Assembly: GCA_030592645.1 (NCBI GenBank)
Contig: JAUVIR010000007.1
Coordinates: forward strand, 1 to 60,120
From: Candidatus Fermentibacterota bacterium
GTDB taxonomy: Bacteria > Fermentibacterota > Fermentibacteria > Fermentibacterales > JCC-6
Reading direction: 5' to 3'
DNA: 60,120 nt
Position numbers and translations under genes: made by a program. Positions 1 through 8,885 of the stretch are shown here, piece by piece. Below the pieces are notes generated by a model that worked only from the letters and a program-made list of their open reading frames with translations, searched no databases and was not told where the DNA came from. Numbering within the stretch: the stretch's first letter is position 1; every line of letters begins with the position of its first letter.

Positions 1-146
1 ACCACAGGTTCTACAGAAACAACAGTGTGCCCTATTATTGGGAGAATTACCTCGATAGACTGATTAACATTTCGGAAAACAGAGGCTGGATAGATCCTGA
101 TTCCGCCTCCTGTGCCCGGGCGGATTCGATCGTGTTCAGGCCATGA
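1..146 (+). CDS. C-terminal end of an unknown protein (partial)
   Basis: An open frame (phase 3) enters from the left edge and stops at TGA 144-146, giving about 47 residues that end in ADSIVFRP. The residues are protein-like (NSVPYYWENYLDRLINISE), with aromatics and a plausible helix. I recognise no family from so little. It could also be chance coding, since only 146 bases are seen. The palindromic element begins 7 bases after the stop, which fits an insertion just downstream of a gene. Confidence 0.4.
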   Translation, partial: HRFYRNNSVPYYWENYLDRLINISENRGWIDPDSASCARADSIVFRP

Positions 147-152
147 ACGAGC

Positions 153-298
153 GGGGCCGTTAATTGTCGGGGTCGAATTATTGGGGTCGTATCTTGAATT
201 TTGGCATTCCTAAATGTCTTAACAAATGAAATGCCAAAATTCAAGATACGACCCCAATAATGTTAAGATGTCAGGTCCGACCCCCAAAGATCGGCCCC
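153..298. mobile_element. MITE-like palindromic element
   Basis: A perfect 31-bp inverted repeat (178-208 against 230-260) with a 21-nt spacer sits inside longer imperfect arms that end in GGGGCCG (153-159) and CGGCCCC (292-298). GGGGTCG-type words recur in both arms. There is no convincing ORF inside; the open frame on the minus strand here is the palindrome read in reverse. From memory, GGGGTCGTATCTTGAATT-like words occur beside Y1/IS200-type (RAYT) transposases in other bacteria, so this may be a non-autonomous relative. That link is recollection, not a search. Confidence 0.6.
178..260. repeat. 31-bp perfect inverted repeat (hairpin core)
   Basis: The left arm 178-208 is the exact reverse complement of the right arm 230-260; the loop is 209-229. 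If transcribed it would form a very stable hairpin in either direction and could also act as a terminator for the gene ending at 146, although neither side has a proper T-run. Confidence 0.9.
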
Positions 299-384
299 AA
301 ATGTTAACTGGTGAGAGATGCTTAATAGGTTTATTATACGTGATACATATAAGTACGGATGCAACTCGATAACGGGGGGTTTTT

Positions 385-1476
385 ATGGCTGGAGATAAAG
401 CTGTCGAACTGAGGCATGATGGAAAAACCTACAGGGCAGACAATAGAGAGGTATTCTTTAAATGGGCGCGGGAACACAGAATTTCACTGGATGACAGTTA
501 CAGGATAGCGGGAACGGAGAAATGGATACCGGTAACCGCGAACAACGAGCTTAACATCCTGCTGGACCCTGAGAACTGGTGGAAGATCAAGATGGGCGGC
601 AAAACCTTTGTTGCGCCGGACTGGGATACCATCGTTAAATGGGCGAAGGAGGGAAGACTCTCGATAGATGTCCAGATCGAAGGACCGAAGACCCCGCCGG
701 GAGGAATTCTTGGAAAGGCATCCACTGAACTCTCCCCCCATCTGCGTGAATGGGTATCCGATGACCCCGAGAAGAAACCGGTAAGGCTCCGTTTTGACGA
801 CAGGATCTTCATCCCGGGTAATGTGGACACTCTCAAGAAATGGATCCTTGAATCCAGGGTTCCCATGGAGGCGGAGGTTTCGATTCAGGGGGAAGTCTGG
901 CAGCCGGTAGCGGATTGCGGATACTTCGAAGTGGACCTGTGGCCCACGGAAGCTTCATTGATGTCGGATGACGAACTGTCCAGGCCGGTCAGCCGTACCA
1001 AGCCCCCGAGAACCGATGCTGCAACCGAACCTCCGGAAACCGGTAAACCAGGTACTGGTGATGAAGCTGAACCTGTTTTTCGGGATGGAACCCGGGATGA
1101 AAAGGCCGAGGATGCTCCCGCTGCGGACGGACAGCAGAAAATCTACCGAATCACTACTTCCTACGGAGAGGATTATACAATCGAAAACCCGGAGGAAGTT
1201 CTTTCACTTCTGAAAAGGAAGAGGATACATAGTTTTGACGAAGTAAGGCACCCGGACCTTCCGGACGGTTTGATGTTCGTCAGCGAGTACCTCCGTGAAT
1301 ATATGCCGGAAAAGGGATCGTTCATCCTTCTCCTGATCCTGACAGTCCTGTTCGGAGCCGCCGGAGTTGCGGCAATCGTATTTCAGCAGCCGAACGCTCA
1401 ATGGATGCTGGCAGGCGGGATCGCATCCCTTGTAATAGCCCTTGTGCTCCTGATCCGGATAATCTGGAAGAGATAA
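385..1476 (+). CDS. Four-repeat GYF_2/DUF4339-like protein with C-terminal membrane hairpin
   Basis: The 363-aa protein has four divergent copies of a module of about 50 residues: a short beta strand, then a 'dtl..W..e.Rl' helix (KWAREHRIS, KWAKEGRLS, KWILESRVP, and a poorer fourth copy near residue 255-300), then a Trp-containing end. The pattern resembles the GYF_2/DUF4339 fold, usually a protein-interaction module. An acidic, Pro-rich linker (about 205-250) separates copies three and four. Two hydrophobic segments follow (about 312-333 and 338-360), with a basic end IIWKR. So the repeats probably face the cytoplasm from a membrane anchor. The ATG at 385 follows a GGGGGG Shine-Dalgarno. Stop and next start are 2 bases apart, so it probably heads the operon. 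Function unknown. Confidence 0.8.
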   Translation: MAGDKAVELRHDGKTYRADNREVFFKWAREHRISLDDSYRIAGTEKWIPVTANNELNILLDPENWWKIKMGGKTFVAPDWDTIVKWAKEGRLSIDVQIEGPKTPPGGILGKASTELSPHLREWVSDDPEKKPVRLRFDDRIFIPGNVDTLKKWILESRVPMEAEVSIQGEVWQPVADCGYFEVDLWPTEASLMSDDELSRPVSRTKPPRTDAATEPPETGKPGTGDEAEPVFRDGTRDEKAEDAPAADGQQKIYRITTSYGEDYTIENPEEVLSLLKRKRIHSFDEVRHPDLPDGLMFVSEYLREYMPEKGSFILLLILTVLFGAAGVAAIVFQQPNAQWMLAGGIASLVIALVLLIRIIWKR

Positions 1477-1478
1477 TA

Positions 1479-2765
1479 ATGAGGATCACCGATCTCATCG
1501 CTGCAACCAGAGATGGCATCAGGATTCCAACAGGTGATATTTACGAATTCGCGGCTGCAATGGGCTCGGGAAGAATTCCCGATTACCAGGTTGCAGCCTG
1601 GCTCATGGCCGCTTACATTAAAGGTATTTCAAAGGAAGAAACCGTTGCTCTGACGCTAGCCATGCGGGACAGCGGCACGGTTATAAAGTGGAGCGACGGC
1701 CCTCCCCTCGCCGACAAGCACAGTACCGGAGGAGTAGGCGATAAAATATCGCTGATACTGGCACCTCTGGTTGCCGCAGCCGGCCTGAGGGTCCCGATGA
1801 TAAGCGGAAGAACTCTCGGGCATACGGGGGGAACGCTGGATAAGCTTGAATCGATACCCGGAATGAACGTTCAGCTGCCGCTTTCAGAATTCATTGAACT
1901 TGTAGAAACAAACGGAGTGGCGATGACCGGTCAGACCGATGACCTCGCCCCTGCTGACAGAATACTCTATGCCCTCCGGGATGCTACATCCACAGTAACC
2001 TCGATTCCCCTTATCAGCGCCAGCATACTCAGTAAGAAGCTCGCGGAGAATACCGATGTTCTCGTATTCGATGTGAAGGTGGGAAGCGGTGCTTTCATGA
2101 AGCAACTCCCGCAGGCGGAAAAACTTGCCCGGGAGCTGAAGGGCATTGCCTCGGAAGCTGGAGTGAAGGCTCAGGTTCTCATTACAGGAATGGATTACCC
2201 CCTCGGAATGGCAACCGGCAACGCACTTGAAGTTCGAGAGACGCTTGAAGTCCTGAAAGGTTCCGGTCCTGCTGATGTGAGGGAACTTTCGATAAGGCTG
2301 AGTGCTTCGATGCTGTGCCAGGCCCAGCCGTCCCTGTATCCTGATACAGCGTCCGCGATCAGTTACTGCGGGGAGCTGCTGGATAATGGGTCGGCAATGA
2401 AGAGATTCGTTACGATGGTACATGCTCAGGGCGGTGATCTGGAGGCTTTCCTCTCACTGCCACGGGCACCTGTAGAAATGGAGGTCAGAGCATCTCGCTC
2501 CGGATACTGGAACGGGATGAACGCCCTGGAGGTTGGAGAAACTGTCCGGGGTCTCGGGGGGGGAAGGTACAGTATGGACAATAGAATTGAACCGGATACA
2601 GGCTGGGAACAGCTTATCCCGGGTGGTACCGAGGTCGCCTGCGGTGATATACTTGGTCTGGTGCATGCCAGGTCAAGGGAAGATGCGTCCATAGCATCGA
2701 CAAGAATATCAGCTGCGGCACGATGGGATCAGCCTGTACAGCCGCTTATCAGGAAAGCAATATGA
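1479..2765 (+). CDS. deoA: Pyrimidine-nucleoside (thymidine) phosphorylase
   Basis: This enzyme of nucleoside salvage cleaves thymidine or uridine with phosphate into base and (deoxy)ribose-1-phosphate. At 428 aa it has the usual family length. The start MRITDLIAATRDG is followed by the glycosyltransferase family 3 N-terminal helices. The family signature is present: SGRTLGHTGGTLDKLESIPG (thymidine phosphorylase motif), then KHSTGGVGDK for phosphate, and DVKVGSGAFMK. I chose ATG 1479, 2 bases after the previous stop and preceded by GGAAGAGA; the frame is open further upstream but only inside the preceding gene. Its stop overlaps the next start (ATGA). Whether it prefers uridine (Pdp) or thymidine (DeoA) cannot be told by eye. 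Confidence 0.95.
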   Translation: MRITDLIAATRDGIRIPTGDIYEFAAAMGSGRIPDYQVAAWLMAAYIKGISKEETVALTLAMRDSGTVIKWSDGPPLADKHSTGGVGDKISLILAPLVAAAGLRVPMISGRTLGHTGGTLDKLESIPGMNVQLPLSEFIELVETNGVAMTGQTDDLAPADRILYALRDATSTVTSIPLISASILSKKLAENTDVLVFDVKVGSGAFMKQLPQAEKLARELKGIASEAGVKAQVLITGMDYPLGMATGNALEVRETLEVLKGSGPADVRELSIRLSASMLCQAQPSLYPDTASAISYCGELLDNGSAMKRFVTMVHAQGGDLEAFLSLPRAPVEMEVRASRSGYWNGMNALEVGETVRGLGGGRYSMDNRIEPDTGWEQLIPGGTEVACGDILGLVHARSREDASIASTRISAAARWDQPVQPLIRKAI

Positions 2766-4474
2766 AAACGATACCGCAGATAGACATGGGATCTCTTCCC
2801 AAACAGCTTCACGATGCAGGGGTTCTTTCCGATACAGGATTAGAAAGGCTTTCAAGGTTCGATGATGTCACGGATGAAAATATTCTTAATGTACTTGTGG
2901 CACGCGGCCTGGTTTCCGAGGAGGTTCTTTACAAGTTTCTGGCAGGGCTTTCAGGGCTCCCATTCAAGGTTTTGGATCCGCTCGAGCTTGATTATCAGAT
3001 TGTAACAGATCTTCTACCCGGAGCATTTGCGCAGAAACATCACCTGGTGATCTTCGATGAAGTTGAATCTGTACTGAAAGTGGCGACAAGCAGCTTTGGA
3101 GACACAACACTCCTTGATGACCTGGTTCACATGCTGGGCAGAGATATAGAGTTGTACGTCGGAAGACCTTCGGAGATCGCAAGAGTTATCAGACAGTTCT
3201 ACGGGCTTCACGGGTCTATCACCGCGGCAGTCAAAGAGCTTGATTCAAGGGATGGAGTTGATCTGGGTAACCTGGAGAGGTACGTATCGAGTAAAACAGA
3301 TCAGAAAGTTGAACCTACAGACCGCCCTATCGTCAACGCTGTCAATCATCTTCTGCATTATGCCTTTGAGGAGAATGCCAGTGACATTCACATAGAACCC
3401 CATAGAAAGGGAACAGTTGTGAGGCTCAGGATTGATGGGGTACTTCACGATATCTACAAGATTCCAAAGAAGCTCCATCTTCCCATAATGTCGCGGATCA
3501 AGATGATCGCCGGGCTTAATATCGCCGAGAAAAGAAGACCGCAGGACGGCAGGATAAGAACCCATTTCGAAGGCAAACCTGTTGAAATGAGGGCTTCAAC
3601 CATTCCAGTCGCTTTTGGCGAGAAAGTGGTTCTGAGAATCCTGGATCCCGCCCTGCTGATGCAGGATCTCGCAATGCTTGGTTTTGATAACGATGACCTT
3701 GTCAGGTATAAAAACGCGCTTGATAAGCCTAACGGTCTGATACTGGTTACAGGCCCCACAGGAAGCGGTAAAACAACTACTCTGTATTCTTCACTCACAA
3801 CTCTGGCGACCAAGGAGAAGAATATCACCACCATTGAAGATCCTATTGAATTTGTTACGAACGAATTCAATCAGATAGCCGTTCAGCCCGCCATTGATCT
3901 GACTTTTGCGACATCGCTGAAGTATATTCTCCGGCAGGATCCAGATATAATTATGGTGGGTGAGATCCGTGATAAGGAAACAGCCAGAAGCGCTATGAGA
4001 AGTGCCCTGACCGGTCATCTTGTTCTCAGTACTCTTCATACGAACGATTCAGCTTCCGCCGCCATAAGATTGATAGATATGGGTGTTCAGCCCTACCTGC
4101 TTTCTACGACTCTTGTTGCTGTGATTGCGCAAAGACTTGTGCGCAAGGTATGCGAGAAGTGCAGTGAGGAATACATGCCGTCGGGATCCTTGTGTGAATC
4201 TATCGGTCTTGAGGAGGGGGTTGCCCTTAAACGCGGCAAGGGCTGCAGGAACTGCCGCGGCACCGGTTACAGAGGACGTATTGCTGTGTTCGAGGTATTT
4301 GAGATGACAGAGGAGATACGTGCGGATATAATGAGAAGTGCATCCATTGATGATATTCGCAGAACAGCGGTTGCACAGGGGATGACCACTCTCCATTCGA
4401 ATGCTCTTTCAAAGGTCCGCCTCGGAGTGACAACTCCGGAGGAAATGCTGAAAGTTACATTGGGGGTCGAATGA
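2762..4474 (+). CDS. GspE/PilB-family secretion or type IV pilus assembly ATPase
   Basis: This hexameric cytoplasmic ATPase powers pilin or pseudopilin extrusion in type IV pili or type II secretion. The 570-aa protein has an N-terminal MshEN-like domain (about 1-150), then the T2SSE ATPase. Visible motifs are Walker A GPTGSGKT with Lys337, the Asp box, Walker B DPDIIMVGEIRD, the His box TGHLVLSTLHTND, and a C-terminal tetra-Cys zinc site (CEKC ... CRNC). The start is ATG 2762 in an ATGA overlap with the phosphorylase; an upstream in-frame ATG (2723) would add 13 residues inside that gene. No pilin, PilC or PilT lies beside it here, so pilus and T2SS roles cannot be separated. Confidence 0.92.
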   Translation: MKTIPQIDMGSLPKQLHDAGVLSDTGLERLSRFDDVTDENILNVLVARGLVSEEVLYKFLAGLSGLPFKVLDPLELDYQIVTDLLPGAFAQKHHLVIFDEVESVLKVATSSFGDTTLLDDLVHMLGRDIELYVGRPSEIARVIRQFYGLHGSITAAVKELDSRDGVDLGNLERYVSSKTDQKVEPTDRPIVNAVNHLLHYAFEENASDIHIEPHRKGTVVRLRIDGVLHDIYKIPKKLHLPIMSRIKMIAGLNIAEKRRPQDGRIRTHFEGKPVEMRASTIPVAFGEKVVLRILDPALLMQDLAMLGFDNDDLVRYKNALDKPNGLILVTGPTGSGKTTTLYSSLTTLATKEKNITTIEDPIEFVTNEFNQIAVQPAIDLTFATSLKYILRQDPDIIMVGEIRDKETARSAMRSALTGHLVLSTLHTNDSASAAIRLIDMGVQPYLLSTTLVAVIAQRLVRKVCEKCSEEYMPSGSLCESIGLEEGVALKRGKGCRNCRGTGYRGRIAVFEVFEMTEEIRADIMRSASIDDIRRTAVAQGMTTLHSNALSKVRLGVTTPEEMLKVTLGVE

Positions 4475-5859
4475 CAAAACTGCTATGCATCAGTATTCCG
4501 GCAGCTGTTTTATTGATTCTTGCCTGCGGGGAAGAATCCCCTCCTGACGTAATTAACGGAGGCGATACAGTTGTTGCAGAGGTCAGCGATTCAGTGATAG
4601 TATTGCCGGACAGCCCCATGGAGGTGGCTCTGGATTTTTCCAACAGACTGGGAATGAACGATCCGAGCTGTTACGAGCTTATTTCCACCGGATTTGCCGA
4701 TTCACTGCCGATGGACAGTCTCTCCCCGCAGCAGATATTCGGTAGATGGAGAGCCTTCGATGCAGGCGGTCGTCTTACTTCGATCCTTGAAAGTACCGGA
4801 GGCATGAAAACCTCTTACTACTGCACGATCAGAAGAATGGAAATGCCGGCAATCAACCGGATCGATTTTATTCTTGCGGACGACACCTGGCTGATCGATG
4901 GCTTCGGAGTTGATCTGCCCCGGGACACAGAAGATTCATTGACGATCGAACAGCTGGCAAATCTCGTTCTTCAGAGCCCGCAGGTCAGAAGAGAGATGCA
5001 CGTTGTAAGAGTGCTTTACGATGACTGTGTGATAGATTCGATTCAGAACTACGCATCCCTTAACGCCGCTGTTGAATCGGGTACGGATTTTCGTGATTTT
5101 CTGCTTGATCTTCAGCCCGGGAGTTACGCTGTACTGGCCGAGAGCAATATAAGAAGAGCCGGTAAGTTCCAGATAATAAAAGACAGGGCTGAAATTGGTT
5201 TTTCCGGACTCCCGACAGATCTGATGAGCCTGATAAACATCTGGAAGGAAATGGCATGGATTTCAAAATCCGTTCTCAGCATTCGTCATGAAGCGATGCA
5301 GGGTCTGTACGCGGGAGGCATCTGGAACGAGCCGAATATAGCGGAAGAAGAGGAACGCCTTACCGGTTTCCGCGAGTTCTTCCTTTCTGTAAGCGATCTT
5401 GTGGAAGCCAGAGATTCTCTTTCAAGAACATATCCTGTGGTTCTGACCTCAGGAACCAACGAACCGCTGGCTCAGGTGGAGATAGATCTTGATCCTCATC
5501 AGCTGGATCAGAAGATGGAGAACAATGTAGGCATTATCATATGGAGAGCTCTTGCAGTGGAGCTTAACGGAGACAGTGACCCCGAGAGAGTAATATACTG
5601 GGCAGGCAATCTTTACCTGTTTGAAGGTACACAGGTGGGCTACAGGCTGGTATGGAGAACCTTTGAGAACTACGATAGCAACTACCACTCGGATTTCGTC
5701 TCCCAGCCTTCGGGAATAGAAGGCCGCCGGGAAGTAACCTTCAGAGGAGTGGAGGGAGCTTACGAATATTTCCTCGGTTATTCAGATTCAGGAGAACCCC
5801 TGTTCAGAAGGATACGTACCATGACTGAGGATTCGCAGTTACTGGAGGAACAGCTCTGA
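4471..5859 (+). CDS. Predicted lipoprotein, unknown function
   Basis: The 462-aa product begins with a lipoprotein signal (hydrophobic run, then LILACGEE; lipobox Cys at residue 19). An acidic low-complexity linker (about 20-45) follows. The rest is a mixed alpha/beta secreted domain without a family I recognise. The ATG overlaps the previous stop (ATGA), and the product lies between a secretion ATPase and PBP1A, so a cell-envelope role is likely but unproven. Its stop TGA (5857-5859) overlaps the proposed ATT start of the next gene, and a strong GGAGGA sits inside its last codons. Confidence 0.8.
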   Translation: MTKLLCISIPAAVLLILACGEESPPDVINGGDTVVAEVSDSVIVLPDSPMEVALDFSNRLGMNDPSCYELISTGFADSLPMDSLSPQQIFGRWRAFDAGGRLTSILESTGGMKTSYYCTIRRMEMPAINRIDFILADDTWLIDGFGVDLPRDTEDSLTIEQLANLVLQSPQVRREMHVVRVLYDDCVIDSIQNYASLNAAVESGTDFRDFLLDLQPGSYAVLAESNIRRAGKFQIIKDRAEIGFSGLPTDLMSLINIWKEMAWISKSVLSIRHEAMQGLYAGGIWNEPNIAEEEERLTGFREFFLSVSDLVEARDSLSRTYPVVLTSGTNEPLAQVEIDLDPHQLDQKMENNVGIIIWRALAVELNGDSDPERVIYWAGNLYLFEGTQVGYRLVWRTFENYDSNYHSDFVSQPSGIEGRREVTFRGVEGAYEYFLGYSDSGEPLFRRIRTMTEDSQLLEEQL

Positions 5860-5861
5860 TT
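5844..5861 (+). promoter_or_regulatory. Shine-Dalgarno and non-AUG start region of PBP1A
   Basis: GGAGGA at 5844-5849 is 6 nt before CTG 5856 and 9 nt before ATT 5859. ATT overlaps the upstream TGA by one base, the same geometry as the TGATG junction two genes later at 8073-8077, so ATT looks like a one-base change from ATG. AUU starts are known (infC of E. coli) but rare. Confidence 0.6.
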
Positions 5862-8075
5862 AAGAAAAAGATCATAGCAGTCCTTTACTGGCTTTCACTG
5901 GCCGGCATAACCGGTCTTTTCTTCGGTGCTGGATTTGCATACAGAGTTTACGGAGACTGCAGCTCAGCATTCAGTGAGGCCAGGGGCAATCTGCTTGTTG
6001 CCGGTCTGCGGGGACATGAACCTGCGGCTGCAACAGAAATTTACGACAGCAGGGGCAATCTCATGGCTACAGCCTGTGTTGAGAACAGATATCCTGTCAC
6101 ACTTGAGGAAGTTTCACCCTGGGTGATCAACGGTTTCATCGCCACTGAGGACAGAACCTTTTACGAACACAACGGGATAAGCCTCAGGGGTATCGCAAGG
6201 GCTGCGCTGCACGATTTGAGAACAGGCGAAAGACACGGCGCAAGTACAATAACCCAGCAGCTTGCCAAGGGTCTTTTTCTCGTGCCTGACCAGACGATCC
6301 AGAGGAAGATTCAGGAAGCCTTTATTGCGATGGAGATCGAACGTCAGTTCGAGAAGAACGAGATACTTGAGATGTACTTGAATCAGATCTATTTCGGCGC
6401 CGGAGCACATGGTATCGAGGCTGCTGCAAGAACCTATTTCAACGGTACTTCCGCTGCTGAACTGTCCCTTGCTCAGGCAGCAATGCTGGTCAGGATGGTC
6501 AAGAATCCCAGCGGTTTCAACCCTCGGCACAATTACGAAAGGTGTCTGACCCAGAGGAATGTTGCTCTCCAGGTAATGGCCAGCGAAGGATACATAACCG
6601 TGGTGCAGGCGGATGAAGCCATGGACACACCGCTTGCCGTTGAGATTCACAGGCCGGAGATAGAGCAGGAATGGACTTACTTCTCCGAGTACATCCGGAA
6701 ATACCTTGTGAACAGATACGGATGGTCAGCGGTATACGAACAGGGTCTGCGGGTATACACAACCCTGGATCCTGATATGCAGATTGTGGCTGAGAATGCA
6801 TTGAACAGCATTCTTGCCGAAAAGGAACCTGTCTGGGATCCTGAGACGGGAGAATTCCTTAGCGATTCTGAAAGGCTCAGATACGAAAGCTCCTACGCTC
6901 ACTGGCAGGCTGTACGCGATACGATTTCCGGGGTGCCTGACTACCTGCAGGGAGCCCTGGTGGCCCTGGATCCCGCTACTGGATATGTAAAAGCGATGGT
7001 TGGAGGAAGGGACTTTCGGGACAGCGAATTCAACCGCGCCGTTCAGGCCCGCCGGCAGCCAGGCAGTTCCTTCAAACCATTTGTTTTTGCTGAGGCTATA
7101 GAACAGGGATGGTCTCCGGGGAGTATTATCCTGGATCAGCCTGTTGTTGTGCAGATGTCCCCGGGCTCCTGGCGGCCGCGGAACTACGATCATACTTTTC
7201 ATGGTATGGTAACCTTGAGAACCGCCCTGGCCCGCTCGTTCAATGTTTCAGCGGTACGGCTTGGGATGGCTGTCGGTGTCGAAGCCGTTGCCGCGAGAGC
7301 CATGGCTATGGGACTGACTTCCAGGATACCGATAGTGCATTCCCTTTCGCTCGGCAGCTGCATGGTGAATCCCATGGAAATGGCGCAGGCATACATTCCA
7401 TTCGCGACAGGAGGCCTTGCCAGGGATGCTGTCGCCATCCTGAGGGTTGAGGACAGGTACGGTAACGTTCTTGAAGATAATCAGACTCCCAGTGCAGGCA
7501 GGAGGGTACTGTCTGAAACAGGTGCATACCTTATGAATTCTCTTCTTCAATCGGTTATCCGGGAAGGAACTGCGACAGGAGCAAGATGGTACTGGGGAGG
7601 TCCGTATTCTGGCAGGAGGGCAGGGGGGAAGACCGGAACAACAAGTGACTATGCCGACGCGTGGTTCGTAGGTTTCACTCCTGATCTTGTTGCCAGTGTC
7701 TGGATAGGGTACGACAACCATGTTGTAAGAATGAGGCTGCAGAACGGTCGCGGACAATCCGGCAGCAGCATTGCCCTGCCTGTATGGAACAGTTTCATGA
7801 GAGGTGTATTCGAGGATGTTCCGGCGGATTCAACTGTCTCCTTCCCCGGTCCTCCTCCGAACTCCGTGGAGACTGCGATCATCTGTACGATCACCGGCAA
7901 ACTTGCCCTTGAAACCTGCGGAGAAAACACAAGGCAGGAAGAGTTCTGGGAGGGAACCGCCCCTCAGGACTACTGTACTCTTCATGATTATTCAGCCGGA
8001 ACATTTCTCCCCGATACGACTCTTCCCGATTTCACGGAATTTGATATGAATTACACTAATAATGGAGAGAACTGA
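5859..8075 (+). CDS. Class A penicillin-binding protein 1A (non-canonical start)
   Basis: Bifunctional peptidoglycan glycosyltransferase/transpeptidase, anchored in the inner membrane. The first ATG (6063) would remove the membrane helix and the conserved strand TEIYDSRGNLMA. The frame is open back to a TGA at 5826-5828, yet holds no ATG, GTG or TTG. The likely start is ATT 5859 (TGATT overlap) or CTG 5856, both well placed after GGAGGA (5844-5849). With ATT the protein is 738 aa: KKK then a membrane helix (about 5-27), GT51 domain with catalytic Glu97 in ATEDRTFYEH, transpeptidase Ser403 in SSFK, SFN motif, KTG at 591-593, and a Cys-bearing C-terminal tail. All catalytic motifs are present. 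Confidence 0.93.
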   Translation: MKKKIIAVLYWLSLAGITGLFFGAGFAYRVYGDCSSAFSEARGNLLVAGLRGHEPAAATEIYDSRGNLMATACVENRYPVTLEEVSPWVINGFIATEDRTFYEHNGISLRGIARAALHDLRTGERHGASTITQQLAKGLFLVPDQTIQRKIQEAFIAMEIERQFEKNEILEMYLNQIYFGAGAHGIEAAARTYFNGTSAAELSLAQAAMLVRMVKNPSGFNPRHNYERCLTQRNVALQVMASEGYITVVQADEAMDTPLAVEIHRPEIEQEWTYFSEYIRKYLVNRYGWSAVYEQGLRVYTTLDPDMQIVAENALNSILAEKEPVWDPETGEFLSDSERLRYESSYAHWQAVRDTISGVPDYLQGALVALDPATGYVKAMVGGRDFRDSEFNRAVQARRQPGSSFKPFVFAEAIEQGWSPGSIILDQPVVVQMSPGSWRPRNYDHTFHGMVTLRTALARSFNVSAVRLGMAVGVEAVAARAMAMGLTSRIPIVHSLSLGSCMVNPMEMAQAYIPFATGGLARDAVAILRVEDRYGNVLEDNQTPSAGRRVLSETGAYLMNSLLQSVIREGTATGARWYWGGPYSGRRAGGKTGTTSDYADAWFVGFTPDLVASVWIGYDNHVVRMRLQNGRGQSGSSIALPVWNSFMRGVFEDVPADSTVSFPGPPPNSVETAIICTITGKLALETCGENTRQEEFWEGTAPQDYCTLHDYSAGTFLPDTTLPDFTEFDMNYTNNGEN

Positions 8076-8881
8076 TGCCACCAATCTGGTTTGTCATTCT
8101 GGCTTTTCTTGTCCTGACTGTTTTTTTTCTGGCATGGCGTCTTATCAAGTCACCCACCTGGAAGCAGCTCCAGCTGAGAAAAGCAGCGAAATTTGCAGCA
8201 GAGGGAAAAACGGACGATATGATAGAGTTCCTGAAAAGGAACATGAACATGAAAAGAGTTTCCGACCCTCTGACCAACGCTCTGGTTTATTTCTATATCA
8301 AATCCGGTCAGTACGATGAAGCTGAATCCATAATACTTCAGGCAATTGAAAAGGGAGATGCCAGTGCCATGGCTCTTGCACAGCTTGGTTATGTGGCTGG
8401 CGGCAGGAAGGATCATGAAAAGGCCGAGAAACTCTACAGAGAAGCCCTGAAGCGTGACGATTCCCTCAAACCTACCATGAACATGAACATCGCCGGAATG
8501 CTGATCGAACTCGGCGAGCGGCTCGATGAGGCGGAAGAACTTCTGACAGAAGCCCTCGAACTCAGAGACGGTTCAGCAAGAAGCGGTATTCATGTTAACC
8601 TGGCAATGCTTTATCTCAAGAAGAAACAACCGGTTGATGCCAGGGTACAGGCAATGACAGCATACGAGCTCATCCCGTCCAGCAGTATCATTCTAACAGG
8701 CAGCAGAGCCAATGCCCTTGCACTTGCGTCCAGGGCCTGCTCTATGCAGGGTGAGATGGATGAAGCATCAAAACTTGCCACAAAGGCGCTTAAACTGATC
8801 GAGGACCTTCCTGGAATGAGCAGGCTTGCAGGAGAACTGAAGCACATGATAGAGGATGTAAGCCAATCCACGGAGAAGTAA
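8075..8881 (+). CDS. Membrane-anchored TPR protein
   Basis: The 268-aa protein starts in a TGATG overlap with the PBP1A stop. Residues about 4-24 form one hydrophobic helix (WFVILAFLVLTVFFLAW). Several tetratricopeptide units follow (for example ALAQLGYVAGGRKDHEKAEK and the next two repeats), consistent with a cytoplasmic scaffold on the membrane. Such proteins often bridge envelope-assembly enzymes, and its position right after PBP1A invites that reading, but no partner can be named. No enzymatic motif is seen. Confidence 0.85.
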   Translation: MPPIWFVILAFLVLTVFFLAWRLIKSPTWKQLQLRKAAKFAAEGKTDDMIEFLKRNMNMKRVSDPLTNALVYFYIKSGQYDEAESIILQAIEKGDASAMALAQLGYVAGGRKDHEKAEKLYREALKRDDSLKPTMNMNIAGMLIELGERLDEAEELLTEALELRDGSARSGIHVNLAMLYLKKKQPVDARVQAMTAYELIPSSSIILTGSRANALALASRACSMQGEMDEASKLATKALKLIEDLPGMSRLAGELKHMIEDVSQSTEK

Positions 8882-8885
8882 TCCC

